From positions 7,564,001-7,628,000 of the forward strand of contig NC_071332.1 of NCBI RefSeq assembly GCF_010183535.1: a stretch of 64,000 bases of DNA. Reading direction: 5' to 3'. Under the pieces are notes generated by a model, which was given only the letters and a program-made list of their open reading frames with translations, had not been told where the DNA came from and made no database searches. Source of the stretch: Caenorhabditis remanei (Eukaryota; Nematoda; Chromadorea; Rhabditida; Rhabditidae). Below are positions 12,817-24,379 of the stretch, piece by piece; positions within the stretch are counted from its first letter, which is position 1; each line of letters begins with the position of its first letter. The translations under genes were made by a program, and so were the position numbers.

Positions 12817-15502
12817 CTAAAGTTTTTGACTGTGAATTTCATGGAAAAGGAAAGACGACGATGATGGAATACGGAGTTCGAAGTCGTGGTGGCTTCTGAG
12901 TGATTTCCGGTGACCGACTGTGATGTAGGTGATTGAGCGCTGAAAAAAGAAAGTATTCATTTTCCACTCAAGGACACTTTCGAAGCGAGAAAGCAAAAAA
13001 TCCATTTCGGACGATTGGCTCCCTTCTAGCCTTTTTCAAGCCGAGAAGAAAACCAATTTCCGGAGCAAGAAGGCCCGAAGCCATTATTGAAAATTGGTGG
13101 CTCACGCCTCTCACTCTCACTCTCGAAACCCGACAATCTTCTTCTCAAAAAATGGGACCGACCTTTCTGAGCATTTCGTACATTGCGTTCTCAATTCCTT
13201 CGTCCACATTACAAGTCGATTCGTCAAGGAAGGCAATTGTTGGCTCAGCGAGCAGCATTCTAGCAAAACAGAGACGTTGTTGTTCTCCTGGAGAGAGGGT
13301 TTCTTGCCTGAAAGTTTGAAAACATTTCTCGTAACCAGAATTGAAGAACTAACCATTCAAAATCAACATTATCATATATACTTCCAACAACTTGAATCAA
13401 ATGTCCCAACTTCAACTCATTGAGAATTTGAACAATTTCACCTGAACAAGTAATTTGAATTCAATCCGAATCGTCACAAATCTCACCATCTTTTTCAAAA
13501 TCCTGACCGTTTTTCGCTGCCGGGAAAACAAGTTGCTGCTTCAAAGACAGTCTTCCAACCGGAAAATATGGTCTCTGTGGCAAGAAATAGGCATCTGACT
13601 TCTCGTAATGCTTATTCAATGTTCCCTCATGTGGCCACATATCAGCAATCACTCTCATCAAAGAAGTCTTTCCGATTCCACTGTCTCCGGTGATCAACAT
13701 GGTTCTGTTACGTGGGAGGTTGAATGTCAGATCTGGAAATGTATTTTTAAGTAAAGAGATAATAACAACTTTGATATCAAGAATCCACCTACTAATCCTA
13801 TCATAATATAATCCAGTTTCTGATTCTAATATGAAGAAAAAATCTGGAAAAACTAACTCTCGATAATGCGGATATTCGAATTTGTTGGTGGACCGAACGA
13901 CAAATGCTCCGCTTCAATAAGATTTTCATCTCCAGATGTCTTGGTATCAGAGACATCTGAATTACTTCTGAATGCATCGTTCTCAATACCAGTTTGGTAG
14001 AGTTTTCCGTTGTCGACGAATTCACTCACTCTGAAAAAACTAGTTAGAAAATTTTTGTGAGTATACTGTACCTCATGATATATCCTCCAAGTTCTGCGAT
14101 ATTCATTGCCAAATCTGTGAGTCTTGTGAAACAATTGATAAGGTAGATGAAATAGAATGCATTCTGAAACAATCGAATTTTATAGCATAGTATATTATTT
14201 AGACTAACATTACTGATCTGTCCTGAAAGATCGGCTGGTTTCAAGTTGTCATACATATGGAAAACAAAAAGTGGGAAAAGTTGGAGAATGTAAGACATGC
14301 AACCTCCGTAGTAGTCGAAGAAGGATTGGAAGACTGAAACAAATAATGAATGGTTTTTTTCTAAAAAGAAATAGACTCACATTGAGACGGAAATCTCCAA
14401 CACATAAAAGCAAATAGTCTTCTGAAGAGGACATCGAATGAGAGGTTCGAGAACATATGCTCAAATTCGGCGGATTTGAAGAATGCAGACTCCTCAGCAT
14501 TGACTCGAACGGAGACATGTTTGTACCTGAAATCTCCCTCAGCCTTCTCAACTCTTGCAGCCCATGGAGTGATTGGACCGATCAGAATTCTGTTGATAAT
14601 GACTCCAATGGCGAAATAGGCAAAGATCATTCCGAATCCCCATCCTCCAGCACTGAAACAATTCGAGTTACTCTTATAACTTCAGGAGTATCTTACGTAT
14701 TCCAAACTTTGACTCCATAATATGAGATGATGAATGGAGATAACAGAACGGTTGGAATAATACTGGTTCCCAATAGTTTTGTGAGTTTATCCGCATCTTG
14801 TGTGATTCTTTGATCGCTAAAAATGCATAGTTTAGGATGAAATAATAGCTGTTTGATAACTAACGGGTTATCAATTCCTTGGTCGTCAACACCGTTCAAC
14901 TGGTAATAGAAATTGTTTCTATAGTAGAGTTTATGGAGACATTGAACAAGATTTTTACGTTGTTGGATGTAGAGACACCAAGAGAAAAAGTTCATCAATG
15001 CCATTAGCTGAAAACGTTTCATGATTACATACAATCGGAATCAATATCTCACCAAACATAATCCAATGTAACATAAAGATGCTACCCAGAAGATATGCCA
15101 GAATTTAGGTTCATCTTTTTCAATTAGTGCCACGTAGAACTTTCCAGGAATCACACCGGTCTTGTAGTTTACGATTTCATCTGAAATTGAAATCATTAAG
15201 CTCTTAATTGTCGAATTAAAAAAGAAGAAGAATAAAAGTTGAACGGGTAACTATAGGAACACCAAATGACGTATTACATCTTTCAAATGTTTAGTGTAAT
15301 GCATCAACGGTATTCCTATAGCTGTTCTCCTCGTTCATCTGAATAAAAGTGACTGACTTCCAACAGAAGCAGCAATTGTGACTGCAGTGAGTCCCAAAGT
15401 TAGCCAAGTATTTGAATAGATGAGTGGAAGTAGACGAAAAAGATTGTAGAAGACACGAAAACCAAATTCGAACTTCTTCTCAATCACCTGCAGCTTACCC
15501 AT
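12817..15502 (-). CDS. pmp-5: ABC half-transporter, subfamily D (peroxisomal/lysosomal type)
   Basis: Twelve exons read in frame on the minus strand (15502-15358, 15180-15053, 15007-14865, 14816-14697, 14652-14381, 14333-14209, 14163-14072, 14030-13858, 13732-13487, 13441-13354, 13307-13163, 12939-12817) for 599 residues, the usual length of ABCD half-transporters. The membrane half contains NPDQRITQD, typical of the family. The ATPase half has Walker A GDSGIGKTS (about 415-423), signature LSPGEQQ (about 515-521), Walker B IAFLDEST and H-loop VGHR. ABCD proteins work as dimers in peroxisomal or lysosomal membranes, moving acyl-CoA or cobalamin. TTTCCAG lies five bases before the ATG, a good spliced-leader site. 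The last intron uses a weaker GTCGGT donor; reading through it would stop before the H-loop. The paralogue symbol rests on remembered synteny with snb-1. Confidence 0.88.
15241..15336 (-). ncRNA. imperfect hairpin in pmp-5 intron 1, miRNA-precursor-like
   Basis: The two arms, about 15251-15278 and 15295-15321, pair almost fully with a 16-base loop (about 15279-15294). Both outer ends carry GAACG and CTATAGGAA in inverted orientation. Size and shape fit a worm pre-miRNA in the sense strand of an intron. I do not recognise a known miRNA seed. It could also be a short MITE remnant. Confidence 0.4.
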
Positions 15503-17310
15503 TTTATCTGGAAACTTGAGATGTGATATGAAGCGGAGGCGGGGACTGATCATACAATGAACTTTGATGTATGCGGGTGAGATAGTATAGGGAAACAAGA
15601 TGAAGATGACTGATAAAAAATATGGGAATAAGACGGTAGTGTAAAGAGAACACAATGTGAACGATCGAGAAGTGCTTTTTGCGTTGAGGTGAATGGCTTG
15701 ATAACGATTTGATAAACTTTTTATGGCATTTTCAGGATTATTTATTATTATTGGAACTTGGAAGAAAGTTTTTGAATTTGAGTTAGCTATTTCTCATTGA
15801 AAATCAAGATTTATCGGAGAATTTACCTTTTAATAAATTTAAGATACAGTTTTTTCCAACAAATTAGCTTGATTAATTGAAAATAGCCTAACTCAAGTTC
15901 TAATGTGTATCATTTGATTGTCATCATTCCTTTGTTTATTAAAAAATGAAAACTTCAGATTTATCAAGAATAATTTATTTTCGAGTTGAAAAGTTCATCA
16001 TCTCATAACAGAATTTTTGCTAGGTTAAAATCAGCTACTATCTCATTTATTTTTATTTTTTTTAAACTGATAAAATTGCACCGAAATTGTTACTAAAGCC
16101 CCCTTTTATATACTATTAGCATTATGTTTCCAGAACAGAATACAGTTTATGATCAAATTTGAGTTTTGATATGATGAAAGTGTTATCTTGTTACGTTAAT
16201 CTTTTTCCAATTATTTTCTAGCAAACTTCACATTATAGTTTTCGTTTTGATCATTAGTTTTTCAGAGTTCTGAGTGTTAACCGCTTTCTAGACAAAAAAC
16301 CAAAACTTATTTCGAGCCATCCCTTATTGATCAACTATCTGATTCACACTGAAGAAACCTTCGACTCTGATTCAGTAAAAGGTCTTATCAACCATCTCAA
16401 CAAAAATTGCATTTTTCCAGAGCTACTAAAATACTTACATTCATTTGTTGATGTGGACGGTAGGGCGTCAAAATTAGACATGATATAGAACATATGTGGG
16501 TCAGAAAAAAATGGCGAAGGATAGACAGAAGTGATAAAGATAAAAGGGGAACATGATTGATGAGAACTACCCGGCGAGAAAATAGAGATGACACGGTCCA
16601 CACTTGCAAGAAGGGGGAAATTGAAGGTAACGACGGTCTTATTGAAATGAAATTCAAGGAATACAACAATACCACCAAAACAAAAGAACAAAAAAGACCG
16701 TGAAATGATCAATCAAAAACTGATAGAAGACAAATGAAAAGACGCTCAATGTACCCCTTTTATGACTCTGGAGATTATATCTTTTAGTAGTTTTATCAGT
16801 GGAAAAGTTGATTTATCGGTAGCGATGCTTATCGTACCCGTACGGAGGCATATGAAAAGACACTGAAATTTCCGAAAAATCTTACAGAGCAAGTTGTGAA
16901 CTGTCACGTTTGCAATTTGGATTATTTTAATGAGATTATAATTAGAATTGTTGTATGTTGTTTGGATTCGGGAATGTTCACAGAGCTGAAAGTTGCAGAA
17001 TTGTAAACAAGACATTGAAAGAGTAAAACATATTGTTGTAGTGAATATTGTTTCATTGATGTGCTTTAGTTCATTTGCTTACTTTCTATAATTTCTTTTG
17101 GAGTACCCATGAAAGCTTTCTTCATTTTCTCACAGAATCGTCTCCGCTTATTGTTACTAAACATTTATAGAGGTTCTTCGAAAACAACTTTTTTGCCGAC
17201 ACAAATCACAAAAAATCAACACATCGGCCGTGGTTTGTGTATGTGTCTAGTCTCTACCGCCAAGGAATATAAAAACAAACGAAACACGACCATGAAATAT
17301 TTCACTTGAA
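15503..17310. other. intergenic, divergent upstream region of pmp-5 and the first esterase
   Basis: AT-rich 1.8 kb between divergently transcribed genes, so it serves as the 5' region for both. A TATAAAA sequence occurs at 17268-17274, about 40 bases before the esterase ATG. Open frames here have no splice sites or codon bias. Confidence 0.45.
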
Positions 17311-19258
17311 ATGGGTGGTTTTTTGTCTCATCTCACCCCTGAAAGAAACTCTGAAATTCTCGACGCAACCTGCGGTCCCATCCGTGGAAATGTATATAAA
17401 CATGTGAGTTGTTCAGGGTGAGTGTCTTTTTAATATTATTTTTAATTTTAGGGCGAGAAACTAGTAGATGGATATCTGGGAATACCATTTGCTGAGCCAC
17501 CAGGAAGATTCGAGAAACCAATTGAAGCAAAGGTTTGGACAGAAGTCAAAGAATGTACAGTATATGGACCTGGATGCCCTCAAAGTGGAGTTTTCGATCA
17601 GGTGAGAATCACTGGGAAACTGATAATTTATTTATTTTCTTCAGATGAAAGATCAATTGGGACTGAAATTCAATGAACAAAACTGCCTGTCTCTGAATAT
17701 TTTTGCACCAAGGAGGAAGTCGAACGAGTTCGTAAGTTCTAAACTTCAACTTTCTGACAATTAAATTGCATTCCAGCCAAGAGGTCTGCCAGTAATGATG
17801 AATATATTTGGTGGTGCATTTGAAATGGGTACTTCTGCTGCTTATGATGATTACTCGATTTCTGGAACTCTTCCTCTCAGAGATGTCATTGTTGTGACTG
17901 TTAATTATAGAGTCGGAGCTCTTGGATTTTTCACAACAGGAGATGAAATATGCCGTGGGAACTTTGCTCTCTGGGATCAAACTCTTGCTCTCAAATGGAT
18001 TCAAAAACATATTAAATCTTTTGGAGGAGATCCGAGTAATGTGACAGTTTTTGGATGTAGTGCTGGGGGAGTTTGTGCTGATTTATTGACACTGAGTACT
18101 CATTCACAAGGGTTATTCCAAAAGTGTGTAGCTATGTCTGGAACTGCTGATTGTGAGATGGCATGCAGATCAAGCAAGAATCAAGCTCTTATTTTCAGAG
18201 AGTTTGCTGTGGCAAATGGATGTAAAGAAACAGGTTAGAAGAAGAACTGAGTGAATAATATCATTACATATATTTTAGACTCTTCGAGTATTCTGAAATG
18301 GTATACGGAGCAAAGTATGGAAGTTTTGAATAAACTAAGCTCATTCAAATTCTCGAGATCAGGGTTCATGTCGTGTGCACCAAATCTCGATGGTGATTTC
18401 TTCACCAAGCCATTAGAGAAATTGAAAGAAGAAGCTCCCAAGAAGAGTTTTATATTCGGAAGGACTGAATTCGAAGGACTCATAATGGGTGAATCGTCAT
18501 AGAATTATGAAAATGTTGTTTATTTTCATATTCAGCTATTCCCGATCCTGTTTATTCTCGAATTGGAGACAGCATTCCTTCTGCACTTAAGAAGCTTTAC
18601 AAATCAGATGTGGTTGAAAAGCCAGAAGACGTTGCCAAGTTTTTGATCGAATCTTATCTCGGAGGAATTGACGAATCAAATGATTCAGTTGCTAAGAAAA
18701 TGTTTATTGAAGTTAGTTTTATAAAATTTTTTATGGCTACGAGTTAATTACAGTTCCTCGGAGACGCAGTGTACAACGCTGGTATCCTGAACTCCGTGGA
18801 ATCAGCAGCAGAATCTGGAAACAACGTCTTCTTATATTCATTCGATTTCTGCAATCCAGACGGTTACGGTCCTCTGGGTGATCTTTTAGATTTCAAAGCA
18901 TCGACACATGGGAATGATTTCCGATATGTGCTTGGAGATGGTGGATATGAGAAGTTCATCCCATCAGAACAAGAAGTCGAAGTAATGAAATTTATGGGAA
19001 GAATTTTCTCGAATTTTGCAAAATATGGGTAGGTAGTTCAACACAAGTTCATTGTCGATAATTTTATTTTTCAGAGATCCAAACAATGCAGAAATGAGTC
19101 TGAAATGGGAGAAGTACAGTTTGAAATCACCTGGAAGCTATTTCAAGATTGACCATCCGGCATGTCAGATGAAGGACGACTTTTTGAAGGAGCGACTCGG
19201 GAAGCTGAGACAAATTAAAAGAAACAAGATTGTAATCGATTTTGAATTTAGTGAATGA
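17311..19258 (+). CDS. type-B carboxylesterase, tandem copy 1 (altered oxyanion motif)
   Basis: Eight exons (17311-17403, 17452-17601, 17645-17731, 17777-18233, 18279-18488, 18536-18711, 18754-19028, 19075-19258) encode 543 residues. The catalytic triad is visible: Ser205 in GCSAGG, Glu in RTEFEG, His in STHGNDF. The oxyanion motif, HGGGF in the other three copies, reads FGGAF here, and the loop PPGRFEKP is about four residues shorter. Substrate choice may therefore differ. It begins MGGFLSHL with no signal peptide; Gly2 and Ser6 fit an N-myristoylation signal, so it is probably a cytosolic or membrane-tethered esterase. It lacks two introns found in its neighbours but has an extra one at 17602-17644. 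Confidence 0.9.
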
Positions 19259-19879
19259 AGCGTTCAAATCTATATTTTCCAACTACTAAAAACTTCGAAG
19301 CTCAACAGGATTCTGACGCATTCTATACAGTTTTGGTTTTCAAAACAAAACGAGTGCGACGCTAAAAACTGCAACAGTCCTCGCCAGCAAGGAATATTTT
19401 TGGTTTTTTAAAACTACGTTTGTGAAATTATTTTAGCGCAAGAAGAACTATGAAATTCGCGCCGCACCGAAACTCAAAAAAATAACTGCAGAGATCAAGA
19501 AAACAGGGAACGCTCGACCACAAATATGAGTTTCTAATCCGATCAGAACACTTTTTTATTCTTATTTCCACTATAATCCGTCATGATGGAATACCTGTGT
19601 GTCTAGAGATGTCTAGAGTTTTCGTACCGGGTGGTACGAATCAAAAAAAGTACGTCTAATATTGTTTGATGAGCTTATTGACCTTTATATAAACTCAAAA
19701 CTCAGCGAAACTGAAGACATTTTATTTGATCAAATTGCTCTGATTGGCACGTATTTGATAGAAATGGATGTCAACAGTCGATCAATTTCAGGTCATCAAT
19801 GAGCATTCGCCTTTAGTTTTCTTTTTTTCTTTTTCCCCATTTCTTTTTGTTTCGATTTTTCCCAATTTCCAGGCGTACC
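19259..19879. other. spacer between esterase copies 1 and 2
   Basis: 621 bases with the 3' UTR of copy 1 and the promoter of copy 2. A TATATAAA sequence lies at about 19686-19693. No other feature was seen. Confidence 0.4.
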
Positions 19880-21761
19880 ATGGGAGGGCATTTATCTCAC
19901 TCGGAACGTGAGCAGAACTCGGAGATTCTTGAAGCAACATGTGGTCCGATTAGAGGAAATATTTATAAACATGTAAGTTATTAAGATATTTTTTTTTCTT
20001 ATTGAAAAATTGATTTTAGGGAGACAAAATAGTTTATGGATACCTCGGAATTCCTTTCGCCAAACCACCAATCGATGATCTTCGTTTCAAGAAACCAGAG
20101 CCATTTGGTGTTTGGACTGAACCCAGAGATTGTACTGAGTATGGTCCAAGATGTCCACAGTCTGGCCCGTTTGCTGAAGCTATCCGATTTGAGAAAGAAG
20201 ATATTGCTGATGAAGGAATCTGTCTGACTGCCAATGTATTCGCTCCGAGATGGGAATCTGATGAGTTTGTGTGTTTCATTCTTGTAGCCTTTACACCCAT
20301 ATTCATGGTATTTCAGAAAAAAGGACGCCCTGTGATGGTCTACATTCATGGCGGTGGTTTTGAGTGTTCGGCTTCAAGAGATTACTGTGATTACTCGATA
20401 TCTGGAACCCTTCCCTTGAAGGATGTTATTGTGGTCACATTGAATTATCGAATTGGAATTCTTGGTTTCTTCTCCACTGGAGATGAAGTTTGTCCCGGAA
20501 ACTTCGCGCTGTGGGATCTCACTTTGGGTTTAAAATGGATACGAGATCACATTGAATCATTCGGTGGTGATCCCAATAACGTAACAATTTTTGGGCAGAG
20601 TGCAGGTGCGGCACTTGTTGATCTACTTGCGTTGAGTCCACATTCAAGAGGTATCTCTCAGATAAATAACATTTGAAATTAGATCATATCTTTCTTCAGA
20701 TCTATTCCAACGTGTCATACCAATGTCTGGTGGTGCCCTCTGTGAATATGCAGTTCGTACAGCTGAAAGTCAAGCAGAAGTATGTAAACAGTTTGCTCGT
20801 CACTTGGGATATTCTGGAAATGATTCTGAAAGTCTCTTCAACTGGATAAGAGCAAAATCTATAAAAAATATTGAGAAAATGAATGGTTTCAATGTCCCGG
20901 CATCAGGAATTCTGGCGTATACTCCTAATTTAGATGGAGATTTCTTCCCCAAGCCGCTGGATGAACTGAGAAAAGAATCTCCGAAAAAGAGTATTATGAT
21001 GGGATTCACGGAGCATGAAGGTCTCTTTTTTGAGTTCTTGGTTCGTGATCCAACACCCCCTTTCGATACATTGAGAAGAAATGTTGATACGTATTACAAG
21101 GAAGATACTGGAAGTGATTTTAAAGAAGTTCGAGAGAAGATTTTCAGTTTTTATACTCGTAATGTTGATAGCGAAGATGAGAAGAAATTGAGAGAAGTGG
21201 TTATTGATGTGAGTTGTTATTAGAGAAATTCCGGCAATTGTTGAGCTCCTTTCAGTTTGTCGGAGACGCCCTCTTCACCGCTGGAATCTTCGAGAACGCC
21301 AAGTCTTGTCTGAAGCATGAAAATGATGTATGGTTGTATATATTCGATTACTGTGAACCATCTGGATTCGGTCCTCAAGAAGAATTCATGACATTTGTTG
21401 CCCCAACTCATTGTACAGACTTGAGATATATTCTGGGAGAAGGATTGTATAGTGACTTCAAGCCAACAGCAGAAGAACTGAAGATGATTAAGAAAATGAC
21501 AGAAATGTATTCCAATTTCGCCAAATATGGGTAAGCCACTGTTCCGAATCTGATAAAATATTTTTATTTTTGAGCAACCCAAATGAGAAAGGATCCAATG
21601 AGTGGGAACGATATTCATCGGAGAAACCTAGAAGACACTTCAGAATCTCGTATCCGCGTGGAGAGATGCGATCGGATTATCACGCGGAGAGAATGCAGTT
21701 TTTGGAAAGCATCAGAAAAAATAATAAAAATCTAGAAGCTGTTGTTTATGGTAGATTTTAA
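19880..21761 (+). CDS. type-B carboxylesterase, tandem copy 2
   Basis: Six exons (19880-19972, 20020-20268, 20317-20650, 20700-21208, 21256-21530, 21575-21761) give 548 residues. Oxyanion motif HGGGF starts at residue 125, nucleophile Ser209 in GQSAGA, acid Glu in FTEHEG, His in PTHCTDL: a complete esterase triad. The N-terminus MGGHLSHS carries the same Gly2/Ser6 pattern as its neighbours. TTTCCAG seven bases before the ATG is a good trans-splice site. The final intron ends in TTTTTGAG rather than CAG; the frame (GNPNEKG, as in copies 3 and 4) requires this unusual acceptor. The family hydrolyses ester or amide bonds of xenobiotics and lipids. Confidence 0.92.
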
Positions 21762-22061
21762 ACTATTCTGAAATTGTATTTTCTTTAAATCTTCTTATTG
21801 TATAAAATTTTCAGAATTTTCAAAATAAAAGCATTATGTTCCAAACTCCCAAACAAACATTGAGTTTCCGTTCGAAAACTCAAAATCAACCACTCAAATA
21901 ACCACTAGACAGACCTCCCAAGTTAGTGAAATACAAATAGTTTTTCGTTAAGCCAGACTGTTTTTTTTCTTGTTCAGTCGGTTTGATTGTTCACCTAGTT
22001 ATGTGTTCCTCCCACTTTGTTCCAATATAAAAGAACACTTGTACTAATAGGACAAATCAAA
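21762..22061. promoter_or_regulatory. spacer and promoter of esterase copy 3
   Basis: 300 bases between copies 2 and 3. A TATAAAA box at 22026-22032 lies about 35 bases before the ATG. Upstream is the copy 2 3' UTR with an AATAAA-like signal near 21826. Confidence 0.4.
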
Positions 22062-24102
22062 ATGGGTGGTCACCTCTCTCATCTCAAACCGGAACACCAT
22101 ACTAATATTTTTCTGGCTTCGTGCGGTCCTGTACGCGGAAATTTGTATCGACACGTAGGTTTTATAGTTTTGGAGCTTTGAAAAAAGGTGTTTCTAGGGA
22201 GAGAAAACAGTAGATGGATTCTTGGGAATCCCTTATGCAAAACCACCGGTAGGAGAGTTGAGATTCAAGAAACCGATACTGGCAGATGTTTGGACTGAAC
22301 CAAGAGACTGCACACAGTATGGTCCACGATGTCCTTCTTCTGGCATGTTCTATGAAAAAATTGATCTGAAAAATCAAGATATACCGGATGAAGCAAATTG
22401 TTTGACTCTGAACGTCTTTCGTCCTAATTGGCAGTCTCGAGAATACGTGAGAATTCATTCCGCCGATGAATATTCATTTTTCTTTCTAGATCAAACGCCC
22501 TGTGATGGTTTTCATTCATGGAGGTGGATTTGAACTTTGCGCTTCAAAAGATTATTGTGACTATTCATTGACAGGGTAACCTGAAAATATCCTCTTCATT
22601 ACTATTCTTCTCTTTCAGTACTCTCCCTTTGAAAGACGTTGTTGTAGTTTCCATCAATTATCGTCTCGGAGCATTAGGATTCTTTTCCACTGGAGACAAA
22701 GTTTGTCCTGGAAACTTTGCTCTGTGGGATCAAACATTAGCTTTGGAATGGGTTCAAAAACACATAAAATCATTTGGTGGAGACCCAAACAATGTAACTG
22801 TTTTCGGACAAAGTGCAGGTGGTGTCAGTGTGGACCTACTTTCGTTGAGTCCTCATTCAAGAGGTTTTCAGATTTCCAATAGAAAAAAACATGATTTTCA
22901 TTCAGATCTCTTCCATAAAATAATACCAATGTCTGGAAGTGCACACGTTCCTTTCGCAATTCGAACATCTTCAAATCAAGCTGAAGTAGGACTTGAGTAC
23001 GCGAGAAATAAAGGATTTACGGGATCTGGTACTTTTGTGGGTTCTCATCCACTTTTATCAGAATTTTTTTTAGGATCCTCTGAACTATTTGAGTTTATGA
23101 GAAACTTGCCAACTGAGAAACTACTCGAAAGAGCTGGATTCGAGCATTCGGCATCTGGAATGGTGTCTTTTGGACCGAATCTTGATGGAGATTTCTTCCC
23201 GAAACCTCTGGATGAATTACGAGAAGAAGCTTCGAAGAAATCAGCACTGATAGGGATGACCGAGCACGAGGGCTTGCTGTTTGGTAAATTACTGTTAAAT
23301 TTTTTGTTCAAAATTACGAGCGTGTTTGCTTCAGCATTCACTGATCCGAGTTTTACAACTGCTGATGTAGTGTTGAAAAAGAAGATCAAGATGGAGTATA
23401 AAGAAGATGTTGTAGACAATCCAGAAGAGATTTGCAAGGAAATATTGGACTATTATATGAACTTCAACAACGAATCCAATGAAAAGAAACTTGTGGCTGT
23501 TAGTTATCAGTAGAATTCTGAAAAACTTCTTTATTATAATTATCAGTACACCGGCGACTCAATATTCAATGCGGGAGTTTTATTGGCCGCGGAGAGTTTG
23601 GCTGCGCATGGAAATAGTGTATACTTGTATGTCTTTGATTATTGTAACCCAGATGGGTTCGGTCCACTTGGAGGTATACTTCCATTCAAAGGTGCACCAG
23701 AAGAAATCAAATAATTTCCTAAGCTTCAAACACTTTCCAGTTCCAACTCATTGTACTGACCTCCGATACATCCTTGGAGAAGGAGTTTACAGTAAATTCG
23801 ACCCAAATGAGGAAGAGTTGAAGATGATGGATTATATGACTACTGTGTTCACCAACTTTGCCAAATATGGGTAACGCTTTTCATTTTTCGAAATGTTCCA
23901 TTCCATTTTCAGAAACCCAAACGTCTCTGATTCCACGAAATGGGAAAAATATGAAGTAGATCAAATCAGCAGACATTTCCATATAACATCTCCAGAGAAC
24001 GAAATGAGAAATGAGTTTCATAGAGGACGATGTCAATTTTCGATGGAGACAAACAAGAGGAACAAGAGTTACCAGAAGATTTTTTTCGACAAAAACATTT
24101 GA
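22062..24102 (+). CDS. type-B carboxylesterase, tandem copy 3
   Basis: Ten exons (22062-22154, 22198-22446, 22490-22575, 22619-22863, 22906-23028, 23074-23283, 23335-23498, 23547-23691, 23741-23870, 23913-24102) encode 544 residues. Motifs: HGGGF, Ser208 in GQSAGG, Glu in MTEHEG, His in PTHCTDL, so the enzyme should be active. It begins MGGHLSHL. It has the most introns of the four copies, including one at 22576-22618 not seen in the others, which helps order the duplications. No signal peptide and no C-terminal retention signal are present. Confidence 0.92.
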
Positions 24103-24379
24103 TTGTTCCTTTTTGATTTCTATCTGTTTGTTTTCAAATATATTGTGACCGATTGTGTGTCAATAAACCACAAAGAGGCGGGGCATGGGAAAATAGTGTA
24201 CTCTTTGATCAGACAACTATTACACAATGTTTGGCAACGGACGGGGGAATCAGTATATAAATTTGAAAAAAAAGAGGTCAAAGATGCCACTTGTTCTCTG
24301 ATGTTTATTGAATATTATTTTAATTTCTTATCAGTTAATAATTTTAAGAACAAAGTCTTTGACTTTTATATTTTATAGA
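24103..24379. promoter_or_regulatory. promoter region of esterase copy 4
   Basis: 277 bases with a TATATAAA sequence at about 24252-24259 and a GATA-type site at 24328-24335. ATTTTATAG directly before the ATG is a likely trans-splice acceptor. Confidence 0.4.
24328..24335 (-). promoter_or_regulatory. GATA (ELT-2-type) site ACTGATAA
   Basis: TTATCAGT on the plus strand is ACTGATAA on the minus strand, the extended site preferred by the intestinal GATA factor ELT-2. It lies 45-52 bases upstream of the copy 4 ATG. A single 8-mer can occur by chance. Confidence 0.4.

Noticed and set aside
13117..13163. Early stop of pmp-5 after VGPIF
   Set aside because: A downstream exon at 12817-12939 restores the expected H-loop (TVGHRKSL), so the stop is intronic after a GTCGGT donor.
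16344..17015. Possible gene from minus-strand frames
   Set aside because: No trans-splice acceptor, no conserved motif and phenylalanine/serine-rich composition typical of AT-rich chance frames.
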